From contig CM028338.1 of NCBI GenBank assembly GCA_016647705.1, positions 14,964,240 through 15,028,239 of the forward strand: DNA of 64,000 nucleotides. The letters are read 5' to 3'. The notes beneath the pieces were generated by a model that saw nothing but the letters and a program-made list of their open reading frames with translations, was not told the DNA's origin and made no database searches. Numbering within the stretch: position 1 is the first letter of the stretch; every line of letters starts with the position of its first letter. The position numbers and the translations under genes are program-made. The DNA comes from Eucommia ulmoides. Lineage: Eukaryota > Streptophyta > Magnoliopsida > Garryales > Eucommiaceae. Shown in pieces: positions 10,300 through 22,610 of the stretch.

Positions 10300-12880
10300 A
10301 GTTCTAATTTGGTATCAGAGCTTGCCTTTGATCCAAATGGACTCATCTCCACACACACTTATTGCTTCCACATCAAACGATCAGAATCAGCAACAAGAAA
10401 TTCCTCACCCAAATCCCTTTGTTCAAGCTAATGCTCAGACTAACAATTTTCAGATTCAAACTCTAGCACCAAATCAATTCTACCAACAACAGCTCCCATC
10501 TCTCTCTCAACCAACCTCTCTTTATTAAACTTGATCGTGACAACTATCTCCTCAGGAAGAATCAACTTCTCAACATTATCATTGCAAATGGTCTCGAGGA
10601 TTTCATTGATGGGTCTCGTCCTCAACCAGCAATGTTTCTTGATCCACAACAGCCAGTGAGGAACCCTCAATTCATGCTATGGCAATGCGTCAATCGTCTT
10701 TTGATGAGCTGGTTTTATTCCTCTCCCACTGAAAAAATGGTTGGCCAGATTGTTGGTTATCATACTTGGTACCAGATTTGGTCCACTCTTGAGAGGAGCT
10801 ATGCTTCTAACTCATGATCCTGGCTGCTCGAGCTCAAAACAAAGATCCAAACTCTCAAGAAAGGAGCCCTATCAGCTGATGAGTACGTATTCAAGAAGAA
10901 AACCATCGCTGACAAACTTGCAGCCATTGGCGAACCTGTGTCAAATGCAGATCAGATCTTGTACCTCTTCCAAGGCCTTGGTTCGGAGTACAACTCTTTC
11001 GTCACAATGCTGGAAGCACGTATTGATCAGCCTTCTATTGAATAAATTCATAGTTTGCTCTTGAACTATGACTCTTGGCTTCAACGACAAAACACTGCGG
11101 AACAGCTGGATGTTGTCTCAACTAGTAGGAGGCCATGCAACCTAGTTTAGTCTGGTGCTAGAAACCTGTTTGAGAGAAACAATCAGCACAATAACTCATT
11201 TTCCTATAATCAATTTTCCAACCAGAAGCAACAATACAACACAAATAACTGCAGAGGTGCTAGTTCTCAACCTAGGTTGCTAGGTAAACCATCATATCCT
11301 CCAAACCAAGGGAAATGGAGTGGCCAAAGCAATTCTCATCGTGATGAACCAAAGCCTAAATGTCAGATTTGTAAGAAAATAGGGCATACAACTGTGGCCT
11401 GCTACCACAACTGTCAAACACAACAACAACCCACTACAAACATGACTCAAGCATTCCATGTTTCGCCGATGGCCTCTTCTAATACTATTCAGGACAGCTC
11501 ATGGTACATGAACTCAGGAGCATCTCATCATCTGACTTCAGATTTTACTGGCATGAAGAATTCCTCACTGTATCATGGTAAGGAACAAGTAGGTGTAGGC
11601 GATGGTAAGCAAATTAGCATAGCTAATATTGGAAATATCTCCATTACTGCTAGTCATAGGCCACTTTGCCTAAAACAAGTTTTGCTTACACCTAAAATAG
11701 CAAAAAACAAATTGATTAGTGTCACCAAGCTTTGTTCAGGTAACAATGCACTAATTGAATTTTACCCAACTTACTTTCTTGTGAAGGACCAAGTCTCAAG
11801 GAAGGTCCTGCTTCGGGGTCATCTTGATCAAGGTCTATACCCTATTCTCAATCTCTTTTATTTAGCCTCAACCAGTCTAGATGAGTCAAGAACATTCTCA
11901 CCTTTAGCTTTTGTTTCCCTTGCACATTTAAGAGATCACAATCTCTGGCATAGCAGATTAGGACATCCTGCATCTAGAATTTTATCTCGCATTTTGAGTC
12001 ATTGTAATTTGCAAGATAACTCTAGTAGTCCTCTTGAATTTTGTGTTCTAATTGACAAAAAGCCACAGATTACCCTTTGTACTTTCTACTTCTAGAGCAT
12101 TGAAGCCTTTTGATTTGGTGCATTCTGATCTGTGGGGTGCGTCACCTGTGTCCTCCTTAACAGGTGCTCGTTACTTCTTGCTCTTCATTGATGACTATTC
12201 TCGTTTCTCTTGGATTCACTTGCTGAAAACCAAGGATGAAACATTTACAACCTTCTTAAAATTCGACCTTCTTAATTTCATTTACATGGATGACATTATC
12301 GTAACTGGAAGTGATACCACCCTCGTTACAACCTTGATACGGAACTAAAACACGAGATTTGCTCTCAAAGATCTGGGGCCACTGTCATATTTTTTAGGCA
12401 TTGAAATCAACCGGTCTGCTAAGACACTTTATCTCTGCGACCGCTAAGACACTTTATCTCTGCCAACAAAAATACACCACTAATCTTCTTCAGAGAACAA
12501 ACATGTGGGATTGCAAGCCTCATGCGACACCTATGTCTTTGTGTCCCACATTATCTTTACATGATGGTCAGGCTCTCTATGATGCAACAACTTATAGGAG
12601 CATTGTTGGGGCCCTTCAGTACTGCACTCTCACACGCCCAAAAATCAGTTTTTCAGTAACCAAGGTCTGTTAATTTATGCATACTCCTACTTCAACCCAT
12701 ATGCAAGCTGTCAAGAGAATACTTCGATACCTGCGTGCAACACTCTACCTTGGCCTCTTGTTTTACGCTTCACCAGATATGGCTCTTGTTTGCTACACTG
12801 ATGCTGACTGGGCTAGTTGCCCTGATGACAAACGTAGCACCAGTGGTTATTGTACCTTCATTGGGTCCAACGAATGTTGT
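10026..12880 (+). mobile_element. Broken Ty1/copia element, Ale (Retrofit)-like
   Basis: A short LTR (about 10026-10299, TGTTGTAG...TTACA) with a TATATATT box is followed by a primer site TGGTATCAGAGC (10310-10321) matching initiator-Met tRNA. Downstream, in copia order, are gag remnants, a CCHC knuckle (CQICKKIGHTTVACYH, about 11368-11415), a protease-like SGASHHLT, a GAG-pre-integrase stretch (HSRLGHP), the integrase start (LVHSDLWG...FIDDYSR), reverse transcriptase with YMDD (about 12286), and RNase H (DADWASCPDD). The element is incomplete, with several breaks, and no 3' LTR was found. It is old. Confidence 0.85.
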
Positions 12881-12960
12881 AAAAGGCGAGGGCGTTGGGC
12901 GAGGCGCTCTGGCCTATCTGGGGCGGGGCGTGGGGCGTAAGCCCAGTGATGCATGACGTT
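12881..12960. repeat. Short GC-rich GGCGAGGCG-type segment
   Basis: An abrupt patch of GGCG/GGGCGAGG words follows the truncated end of the copia element and is itself followed by AT-rich DNA. It resembles the low-complexity 'ggcgaggcg' tracts scattered in plant genomes. Origin unknown. Confidence 0.4.
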
Positions 12961-13301
12961 TTAATATTTTAAAAATAATATATATAATTAAAAAATACCA
13001 AAAAATAATTTAAAAAGATATATATATATATATATGACCTATAATATTAAGGTGAAATGAAATATTAAAAACCTTAAGGGTCAAATGTATAATTTAGTCA
13101 ATTATTGTTTTTGAAAACCCTAATTAAAGCCGAACAGGGGCCAAGTATAATCTCAGCATCTTTTCAAGTCTGGTTCTGCAATAACCAATCCAAGGGAGAC
13201 ATGTGTTTTTCAACTTTTGACTTTCTCATACGCATAAGACATATTTTATCATTTTATGGAAAGACATGGTACTATAGTAGTGGAGGTGGGACATCAGCAG
13301 T
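12961..13301. other. Unassigned AT-rich spacer
   Basis: Contains a (TA)n tract near 13018-13036 and no recognisable gene. The small frame at 13105-13392 overlaps the transposon-like segment downstream and is not supported. Confidence 0.35.
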
Positions 13302-13695
13302 TCAGGCCCCGTTTGGTAACCGTTTCCATTCCAGAAATTCTCATTCCATTTCCAGATTTTTGAGAATTCTGTTTGGGAATAGCGTTTGGTAATTTTTGTT
13401 TCCGTTTCCATTTCATTCCCATTTAAGAATTGTGTCCACTTTTTTCTTAAGAAATGAGAAATAAAAAAAAGTTATTTTTCATTATTCCCATTCCATTCCC
13501 AAAACACAAGGTCATTGTTTATCCGCCGTCCGACCGCCACCCGCCATCCGCCGCCGCCGGCCACCGTCCGCCGCCGGTCACCGTCCGCCAGAAAACTTCC
13601 CGGCCACTTCCGGCCGCCCGCCACTGTTACCCACCAGCCACCGCTGCCCGACCGTCGTCGGCGCCGGCGCCATTGCCGTCCGGGCGTCAATGAGA
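13302..13695. mobile_element. hAT-like non-autonomous fragment with GC-rich core
   Basis: Begins GGCCCCGTTTGGTAACCG followed by repeated 'tttccattcc' words, a style typical of hAT-type terminal regions in plants. From 13508 to 13690 the sequence is a CCGCC/CCGGC-rich low-complexity core that gives Pro/Arg-rich frames on both strands, none credible as a gene. The matching inverted end was not found, so it is partial. It directly abuts the duplicated RTEL1 segment. Confidence 0.35.
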
Positions 13696-13702
13696 AACAT
13701 CA

Positions 13703-14534
13703 TTTTTGCAGCACTTCTTTTGAAGCTTGAGAAGCGTATTGCTGAAGTGCATATTGAATCCAAAGAATTGGGATTTACGAAGCCTGGTTCTTACATTATG
13801 AACTACTTGCTGATCTGAATATTACAGAGAAAACTGCCTCGATGCTCATCAGTATAATAGAGGAAGCCGTTTTGATTCTTGAGGAAGGTAGTCCTATCAG
13901 TATTTTACCATATTTCTTTGATACCTAGTGTTATGAACTTGTTAGGTATTGATAGTGTACTTTTAGTTGAGTTTTTGCTTTGTAACTGAAGTTCATCCAT
14001 TGAATTTTTAGATTTTGTTTACATATGCATCAGTAGTGTGACTTTAGTGATGAGTAGTATTCAACTCGTCTGGTGTACACTCTACTTGTGGAGCTGGAGG
14101 TTTCTTGTTTTTCGAGTTATTTTTTCCAAGTTTTATTCGAATATTCATACTTGCACATATGCACTTGTTTGTGTGTGTCTGAATTTCTTTTGCTATCATC
14201 TCATAAATTACACTTGTTAATGGATTGCTTTAGACTTGTAATCCTTGTTAGTTTTGTTTGCTTAAATAACACGAACCTGTGGGTATCCAGTATTGTTCAA
14301 CTATAAATCCCAGTACTATGCACTTTTCCTCAGAGTAATTATCCATTTATGTGTCTTGCTTGGATGTACCCATGTTCAACATTATTTTTTCTGAAGTCAC
14401 TTTGACAGATGATTTGATACTGACTATGCCGATTTTGTTGTGGTGTGGTTGATTTGACAGTGTAAGATAAGGATAATTTTTATACCTGGATTTGGGAAGA
14501 ATGAATTTTGAGCAAGCACATTTGTTTAGTACTT
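13703..14534 (+). repeat. Direct duplication of an RTEL1 exon and intron (copy 1)
   Basis: This segment repeats at 16201-17034 with about eight substitutions and one or two single-base length differences over roughly 830 bases. It lies upstream of exons that should precede it in the gene, so this is the displaced copy. Both copies share the same frame-breaking missing base in the exon, so the exon was already defective when it was duplicated. Confidence 0.9.
13712..13887 (+). pseudogene. RTEL1: RTEL1 exon, displaced duplicate
   Basis: Same exon as at 16211-16386, encoding the helicase stretch that reads LLLKLEKRIAEVHIESKEL. It follows TTTTTGCAG and ends at GAGGAAG|GTAGTC, both good splice sites. 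One base is missing after the codons for GSYI compared with the expected reading (YELLADLN follows in another frame), so the frame is broken. Out of order relative to the other exons, so it could not contribute to a normal protein. Confidence 0.75.
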
Positions 14535-14667
14535 CAAGTCAGTTATTGCGTATGATCCATTATGATATGTCACTTAGGCTGTTCTTCCTGAATGATATTT
14601 TTCTGTTCAATGCAGAAGTACCTTTAAGTACACAGACATCAATTAACTAGTATCTTGCACAATGCAG

Positions 14668-16386
14668 GCCAAAAATGGTTGTATTGGGATCTCGAGAGCA
14701 ATTATGCATCCATGAACAAGTGCGTTTACTCCATGGAAAGCACAGACAAATGCTTCTCATGCGCGTATCAAAATATGATTGAACAAGTGTTATTGTGACA
14801 ATTACCGGTGTGCTGCAGGTAATTTCTTCCTTAATACTACCTATTGTTTATTGACATTGTAAGTATTGGTTTCCATTTCATTCAGCGTCAAATATGACAC
14901 ATCTTTTCTCCTTCAGACATCATTTTCCCCTTTCGTTCATGGATCCACTTATATAGCGTAAACAATTAAGGGGATGATGTTTTGTACTAAATTGATAAGT
15001 TCAGTTGAAGATGATCTTGTGAAATTTATAATGGCAAAAGGAATCTATGAACTCATGATCAATGAAATTTGCTATATTATGACAATAGAAACTAGGTAGC
15101 ATAGATATCACTATGGGAGATGTCGTAACTGTTAATTGTGAACGTACATGCTCTTTGCAATTGATAATGTCACAGATAGCTTTGTTAGATCCAAAACTTG
15201 TTGTTTTCAGTAGGGTATGTCCATGCATGCACATATGAACATATTCTGAAAAACATGTTATTCTATATAAATATTTTTCCTTCTTTTCTAGATTTCATCA
15301 AAGTAAATCCTGCCCTTGGGGATGAACCACTTGACATAGAAGACCTGGTTAATATTGGAAGAAGTTGTGTACCATGGGGTTTCTATTCTAGATACCCTTT
15401 TTGTTCCTTTCTTATTTTCATGTTGTTGATGCCGTTATTAAATGTCTTGGGAGCTCCGCAAGAATGTTGATATCATATTTGGACCATATAACTATCTTAT
15501 TGATCATGGGTTCAGAAAATCACTGAGAGTTGAGTGAAGTAACAACATACATATATTTGATGAAGTTCACAATTTGGTAATTTTTAAGGTTCACTCGTTT
15601 GCATATTTTCTCCTTTTCTTCTGCTCATAACGTAGCTGCTTGTCTGATGCACGTTGTAATTAAAGAACTAATATTTGAACGTCAAACAGATTTATATTAT
15701 GTGTTCTGTATTTCATGCCAAGTGTTGCTTTTTAAAATTTAATATTTTATATATCCTATAAAATGTAGGAAAGCTTATGCGCAGATGCTGCCTCCTTCGA
15801 CATTACTTCTAGGTTTCTAACAGCTTGTATTTCTGAAGCCAAAACTTGTGTGGACCTTGCTACTACTAGAAGGGAAAAAGCAAATGACAAATCCTGTAAA
15901 CCGGATGACTTTGCTATTCTGCAAGGCAAGCTGAGTTTTTAACATTTTCAGTTAGTTGATAAATGATGTGAATGGACAATTTAATGTTTTCTTGTATTAA
16001 CTGGTTACTGCTCTGATGGCTGTTTGGCATCTGTGTTGATTTTGATTCCACTTAACTTGAATGAGGTGTCTTTCCTCAGGGCTATTTACTTTTGCAAGCA
16101 TTATGTTTCTTTCCACTCACCTTACTATCCTTACTGTTTTATAGGATATTTGATAAGAGCTGGCCATCTTACAGATTTATATGGCGATAACTATCATGTA
16201 TTTTTTGCAGCACTTCTTTTGAAGCTTGAGAAGCGTATTGCTGAAGTGCATATTGAATCCAAAGAATTGGGATTTACGAAGCCTGGTTCTTACATTATGA
16301 ACTACTTGCTGATCTGAATATTACAGAGAAAACTGCCTCGATGCTCATCAGTATAATAGAGGAAGCCGTTTTGATTCTTGAGGAAG
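14668..16386 (+). pseudogene. RTEL1: RTEL1-like DNA helicase pseudogene, partial
   Basis: Five exon-like segments in order match the RAD3/XPD-family helicase RTEL1, which in plants and animals unwinds D-loops and telomeric structures in the nucleus. (1) 14668-14818 has MVVLGSREQLCIH. (2) 15292 to about 15390 has KVNPALGDEPLDIEDLVNIG, from the Fe-S region. (3) About 15455-15576 has VDIIFGPYNYLIDHG and IFDEVHNL, motif II as DEVH. (4) 15769-15925 has CADAASFDITS and ends at a GC-type donor. (5) 16211-16386 has LLLKLEKRIAEVHIESKEL. Exons 1, 3 and 5 carry frameshifts or stops, and exon 2 lacks expected Fe-S cysteines (VPW where GPCP is expected). Upstream Walker A and downstream motifs are absent from the window. 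A decayed partial gene copy. Confidence 0.8.
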
Positions 16387-17034
16387 GTAGTCCTATCAGT
16401 ATTTTACCATATTTCTTTGATACCTAGTGTTATGAACTTGTTAGGTATTGATAGTGTACTTTTAGTTGAGTTTTTGCTTTGTAACTGAAGTTCATCCATT
16501 GAATTTTTAGATTTTGTTTACATATGCATCAGTAGTGCGACTTTAGTGATGAGTAGTATTCAACTCGTCTGGTGTACACTCTACTTGTGGAGCTGGAGGT
16601 TTCTTGTTTTTCGAGTTATTTTTTTCCAAGTTTTATTCGAATATTCATACTTGCGCATATGCACTTGTTTGTGTGTGTCTGAATTTCTTTTGCTATCATC
16701 TCATAAATTACACTTGTTAATGGATTGCTTTAGACTTGTAATCCTTGTTAGTTTTGTTTAATTAAATTACACGAACCTGTGGGTATCCAGTATTGTTCAA
16801 CTATAAATCCCAGTACTATGCACTTTTCCTCAGAGTAATTATCCATTTATGTGTCTTGCTTGGATGTACCCATGTTCAGCATTATTTTTTCTGAAGTCAC
16901 TTTGACAGATGATTTGATACTGACTATGCCGATTTTGTTGTGGTGTGGGTGATTTGACAGTGTAAGATAAGGATAATTTTTATACCTGGATTTGGGAAGA
17001 ATGAATTTTGAGCAAGCACATTTGTTTAGTACTT
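16201..17034 (+). repeat. Direct duplication of an RTEL1 exon and intron (copy 2)
   Basis: The in-order copy, starting in the splice acceptor tract and running through the exon and about 650 bases of intron. It ends within 'tttagtactt', after which the two copies diverge completely. Confidence 0.9.
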
Positions 17035-17569
17035 TACAAGTCTAACTTGAAAACAATGATTAAGATAAGATATTATTTTCCATTATTTCACTGGTACCAA
17101 AATTTTGGGTAAAAAAAAGTTATGGATTATTTATTTATTAATTATACATCTAGTTTGATATTATCACTACATACAACTGCTTGTTTTTTTTTTCCTTAAT
17201 CAGTATCTCAAAGGGCCTCTAGTCTTAAAGAGGCGTATTTTTTCGATGTATTAGAGGTGTATTTTTTCAATGTATTAGAGTTTTTGCAAATAGAATCGAT
17301 GAGCTTATGCTACTGGCCAATTGGAGCTTGTCCGTTGGTTGCTTCTGTTTCGATTCTAAGGCGTCATTGTTAATCACAAGTCCATGTAATAGATGATCTT
17401 TTTAATTTGGAAGATAATACATTGTGTTTACCAGATTTATCTGTACATTTTTTTTCTTCTTCTGAAAAGATGAAGTTCATTTAGGAAAATGTATTTGTAT
17501 TTGGATACATGTATTTGTTTGTTATCAAATGTGGAACCTATAGCTTTTTGTATTAGACTAGGAATAAAA
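17035..17569. other. Unassigned sequence after the RTEL1 remains
   Basis: No exon matching the rest of the helicase is visible. A short duplicated word pair 'gaggtgtattttttc' / 'gaggcgtattttttc' lies near 17230-17270. Otherwise nothing recognised. Confidence 0.35.
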
Positions 17570-17876
17570 TTTACTTTAAAATTCTAAATTATATTAGTCT
17601 CATGCTTGGTTGAACATTTTCACATTATAAAAAATTCTAAGTTACAATAGTCTCTTGCATGCCACCAAGCATGACACCCCTCTTCGCCGGTGGAACATTC
17701 TAAGAAATTCTAAGTTACATTTTGCCTGATGTCACCAACCATCCCAACCCTGACTATTAGTGGAACATTACAAAAAAATTCTAAGTTACATTTTGCCTGG
17801 TGCCATTGGCTATGCCACCCTCTTTGCCGGTGGAACATTCTAAAAATTTCTAAGTTATATTTTGCTTGGTGCCACC

Positions 17877-20800
17877 TGTAACGATTCGATTTCTTAGAGT
17901 CGCCACTTGGTTTCTCTTTTTATTTTTACAGGGAAGTAGGGGTAAAAGACAAACCACTTCACTACCACGTTTCCAATGCGTCGCTTTGATAAAAACAATA
18001 ACCACCCCACTAACTTTATCTAATGTCAATAGTGGACTCGTATTTAACCGGAGTACTTGAGACAAAATATTTTATCGGTGTATTGTCTTCATAATATAAA
18101 AATAATTTAGGAATCAAGTACATTTAACAAAATCCACTTTTAAAACTGAATATAACCACAATAATATTTTCCAAAACAAAATATAGCTATAATGAACAAT
18201 ATTAAAATTCACAGATATCATCAAGATATAGCAACCGAATATAAATAAATCAATCAAATCACTTTTATATAATAAAATACGAGAAACATATTTTCCTACT
18301 AGTCATAGGATTGTTTCACCTTACGATCGAGAGTTATAACGGTACCATAACTTATACAAATATGCAATTTAATGTTGCCATCAGTGTCAGAGCCATTTAA
18401 TAACTACAATAGTAGGAACTTACACGTGGTATAAACCACCATATCATGATGATAATCATCGTCATTAATAACAACAATCACCACCACCACCTGTAGGACT
18501 TGCCCTCCTGTCAGGTCACAACACAACGTCTGACAAGGCATGTCCTCCTATTATGTCCAACAACACCCCGCAGGACATGCCCTTTTGTCGGGACTATACT
18601 ATGGCATAGTAGTATAATAATAAAATTCACTGTTCACATTTAACTATTTACTTGATCAATTTAACGTTATAAACAATCCATTTTAATAATCCTTTTTCTT
18701 TTCACAGTTTAATACGAAAACATAATTTGACAATTTACGTAGAAGACAATACATTCACTTTGATATTTGTACTGCTATTACATTATCGTTGAAATATTAA
18801 CGTAATCGACGTCATTTGTAAACCTAACAACGATATGCTTTAAATTAAGAATTTAACTAAATAAATTTAAAATTTAAAATAACACACTACGCCCCCCAAA
18901 TATTTTCTAAATGTGATGAAATGTACTTAAAAATATGTACATGCAAAATTGGGGTTTACAATACTTCCCCCCTAAAAGAAATTTCGTCTTGAAATTTAAT
19001 TACCTCAAATGAACAAATGATGCATAAAATGTCTACAATAATATATGAGCACATGTATTACCTACTAATAAGGTAATCCAAACAACAATGAATATAATGT
19101 AGTGTGTGATGCATATGTACTACCCACGACTTCAAACTCACGTTCCAACCCTATCTCACAACTCAACAACTTTTTCTATGGTCCACTACTGACATAATAC
19201 TCTAACATAAAGTCTACAGAACTTATAACCTAAACTCCGATACCAACTGTAACGACCCGGTTCTATAGGGTCTCCTCTCGGTTTCTCCTTTTTTATTTTT
19301 ACGGAGAAGTAGAAGTAAAAGACAAACCACTCCACCACCACACTTCTGATGCGCCACTTAGATAAAAAATAATAACCACCCACAAACTTTATCTAACGCC
19401 AGTGGCAGACCCGTCTCTAACCGGAGTACCTGAGACAAAATATTTTATCGGTGTACTGTCTTCATAATATAAAAGCAATTTCAAGATTAAGTACATTTAG
19501 CAAAATTCACTTTTCAAAATCGAATATAACCACAATAATACTTTTCAAAACAAAATACAACCACATTGAACAATATTAAAATCCACAGATATCATCAAGA
19601 TATAACAACTAAATATAAATAAACCAAACAAATCACTTTTATATAATAAAAATACCAGAAACATATTTTCTACTAGCCATAGAATCGTTTTACCTTACGA
19701 TTTGGAGCTATAACGGTAACAGTAACGTAACCTATACAATTGTGTAATCTAAGGTTGCCATCAGTGTTAGGGCCATTCAATATCTCCAATGGTAAGAGCC
19801 AACACGTAGTATAAACCACAATATCATAATGATAATCATCATCATCAACAACAACAACGATAATAATCACTTGCAGGACTTGCCAAAATTCTGTCAGATC
19901 ACAACACAACGTCCTACAAGACATGCCCTCCTGTTAGGACCAACAATATCATGCAGAACATGGCCTCCTGACGGAACCACACTATGACATAGTAGTATAA
20001 TAAAAACTATTTTTCGCATTTAACCATTTGCTTGATCTATTTAACATTATAAAATAATTCATTTTAATAAATATTTTCTTTTCACAGTTTAATACAAAAA
20101 TATAATTTGATAATTTACGTAGAAGACAATACATTCATCTCGATATTTTGCACTGCTATTACACTATTGTCAAAATATTAACATAGTCAACGTCACCTGT
20201 GAACCTAACAATGATGACCTAAACTAAGAATTTAACTAAATAAATCTGAAATTTAAAATAACACACTACGCCCTAAATATTTTCTTAGTGTTATGAAATG
20301 CACTTAAAAATACATAGATGCAAAATTGGGGCTTACAATCCTTCCCCCCTAAAAGAAATTTCGTCCCAAAATTTAATTACCTTAAATGAGCAAATGATGC
20401 ATAAAATGTCAACAATAATATATAGAGCACATGAATCATCTACTAATAAGGTAATACGAACAACAATGAATATAATGTAGTGTGTGATGTATATGTACTA
20501 CCTACGACTTCAAACTCATGTTCCAACCCGACCTCACTACTCAACGACCTTTCCTATGATCCACTACTGACACAATACTCTAACACAAAGTCTACAGAAC
20601 CTATAATCTGAACATTGATATCAACTGTAACAACCCGGTTTCGTAGGGCTGCCACTCGATTTCTCCCTTTTTTATTTTACGGAGAAGTAAAGGTAAAAGA
20701 CAAACCACTCTATCAGCCATTTTGATAAAATAATAACCACCCACTAGCTTTATCTAACACCAGTAGTGAACCCGTCTCTAACCAAAATACCTAAGACAAA

Positions 20801-21430
20801 ATATTTTATCAGTGTACTGTCTTCATAATATAAAAGCAATTTAGGGATCAAATACATTTAACAAAATTCACTTTTCAAAACAGAATATTACCACAATAAT
20901 ACTCTCCAAAACAAAATATAACCACACTGAATGGTATTAAAATTAACAGATATCATCAAAATATAACAACCGAATATTAATCAACCAATCAAATTATTTT
21001 TATATAATAAAATATCATAAACATACTTCCCTACTAGCCATAGGATCGTTTCACCCCACGATCGGGAGTTATATACTGTAACCTATATAACTGTGCAATT
21101 TAAGGTTGTTATCAGTGTCAAGGTTATTCAATATCTCCAATGGTAGGATCTAACACGTGGTTTAAAAGATCATATCATGATGACAGTCATATCGTTAACA
21201 ACAACAACAACCACTTGTAGGACTTGCCCTCCTATCAAGTCACAACATAACATCTTACAAAACATGTTTTCATGTTAGGATCAACAATATCCAGCAGGGC
21301 ATGTCTTCCTTTTGGGACCATACTATGACATAATAGTATAATAATAAAACCCACTTTTCACATTTAACCATTTAGTTGATCAATTTAATGTTATAAAATA
21401 ATCAATTTTAATAAATCTTTTCTTTTTACA
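17877..21430 (-). mobile_element. Gypsy-like LTR array: LTR-mini-internal-LTR-mini-internal-LTR
   Basis: On the minus strand each LTR runs TGTAARCCCCAATTTTGC...GTTACA. LTRs lie at 17877-18960, 19248-20337 and 20626-21430 (the last shorter). Between them are two 287-288-base internal regions (18961-19247, 20338-20625). Each has a polypurine tract (TTTTAGGGGGGAAG) next to one LTR and a primer site (TTGGTATCGGAG, initiator-Met type) next to the other, and no coding domain. CCACC flanks the whole array (17872-17876, 21431-21435). The primer site and LTR style suggest Ty3/gypsy. It is non-autonomous and old. Confidence 0.8.
18961..19247 (-). other. Mini internal region with PBS and PPT only (copy 1)
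   Basis: On the minus strand it opens with GTTGGTATCGGAGTTTAGG (primer site) and closes with AAATTTCTTTTAGGGGGGAAG (polypurine tract), leaving no room for gag or pol. The second copy is at 20338-20625. Confidence 0.75.
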
Positions 21431-21580
21431 CCACCAGCCATGAAACCTAGCCAATGGAACATTTTCCCTTCTAAATTTTAGTTTAAAATTTCAAAGTTAC
21501 AAAAATTAAAATCATAAGTTATATATCCTTTTTTTTGCTACCACCGAGAGATAAACCCCTATCTGTCAGTGGAACATTCG

Positions 21581-22551
21581 AGCATCGGAATTTTGCTTCG
21601 ATAGGACATTTTCACATCAATGATCGAACTTAAAAATCTCAAGTTTTATGTCTTGATCAGAGTTATTTTTGTTCCAAAATGACACTGACGACATGAATAT
21701 ACATTGAAAAATTGGAGTTTATTCAGACATAGTAAGAAACTTGAAAATTTTCAATATTGTTATTGAAAGAAACACTACACTAACTATAATAATTTATATC
21801 CCACAATCTAGAACACATTTTATTTATCGTTTCGAAAAAAAAAGACCAACCTACAATAAAATCAAGAATAAGCAAACACCTACTCATTTTTTCTTATTCT
21901 TCTTCTTTTTCTTCCCCTTTTCTTATTCTACATCTCAAACTCTTCTGTTGTGCATCTTTCATTCTTTTTCTCTTTAGCTCTTCTTTTGTTCTACTTTGCA
22001 CTCTCTTTTTTCTGCTAAATGACTTCTTTATTCAGAAAAGCACTCACTTAATTAAAAACTCTTAAATTTCTAAGATTTAACTCTTGATTTTTTATTGCTA
22101 TATTAGTACAGAATAGAAAGTCGAGAACAAAAAACAAAAAATTGGAAACAGAAATACTGAACAAACAAAACTAACTAAACCAATCATTCACAAACTCAAA
22201 AATTAAACCAAGTAACGAGAAATTAAAGAAGTACAAAGTAAGTAAACAAACAAAAAATATTATATATTTTTTAAATATATATAAAAATTGCTTCGAATCA
22301 AATTCATAACAAACATATCCGAATTAACATTCCACTAAATAACATTTTAATTCCCAATAACATTCAACATAAGAAATAAAGAAAGTTCAATTTGTGAAAA
22401 AGCAACAACATTCCACTAAATTTGAAAAACATGTCTAATGGTAAAATAAAGATAAAAAACCAACGAAACTCAAAATAACATAAGACTTCGAATACCACCA
22501 AGTAACATTTCACTAAATTATAATATAAATATATATATTTTTAATACAAAT

Positions 22552-22610
<59 letters not shown>

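Larger units (their letters stand above)
17570..21580. repeat. ~70-bp minisatellite (TGGAACATT...), split by an insertion
   Basis: Units begin TGGAACATT, continue with TTCTAAGTTACATTTTGCCTGG-like sequence and end in a GCCACC...GCCGG stretch. About four to five units lie in 17570-17876. One unit is cut at GCCACC by the LTR array, and the remainder plus one or two diverged units follow at 21431-21580. The insertion duplicated CCACC. Units are diverged, so the array is old. Confidence 0.7.

Noticed and set aside
13454-13763. Overlapping Pro/Arg-rich frames on both strands
   Set aside because: Caused by the CCGCC low-complexity core of a hAT-like fragment; open in several frames at once.
17866-18065. 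Small frames on both strands at the first LTR of the array
   Set aside because: They recur in each LTR copy with changing frames; LTR end sequence, not a gene.
22555-22606. Possible origin or scaffold-type AT tract
   Set aside because: Plain AT microsatellite; no other supporting feature.
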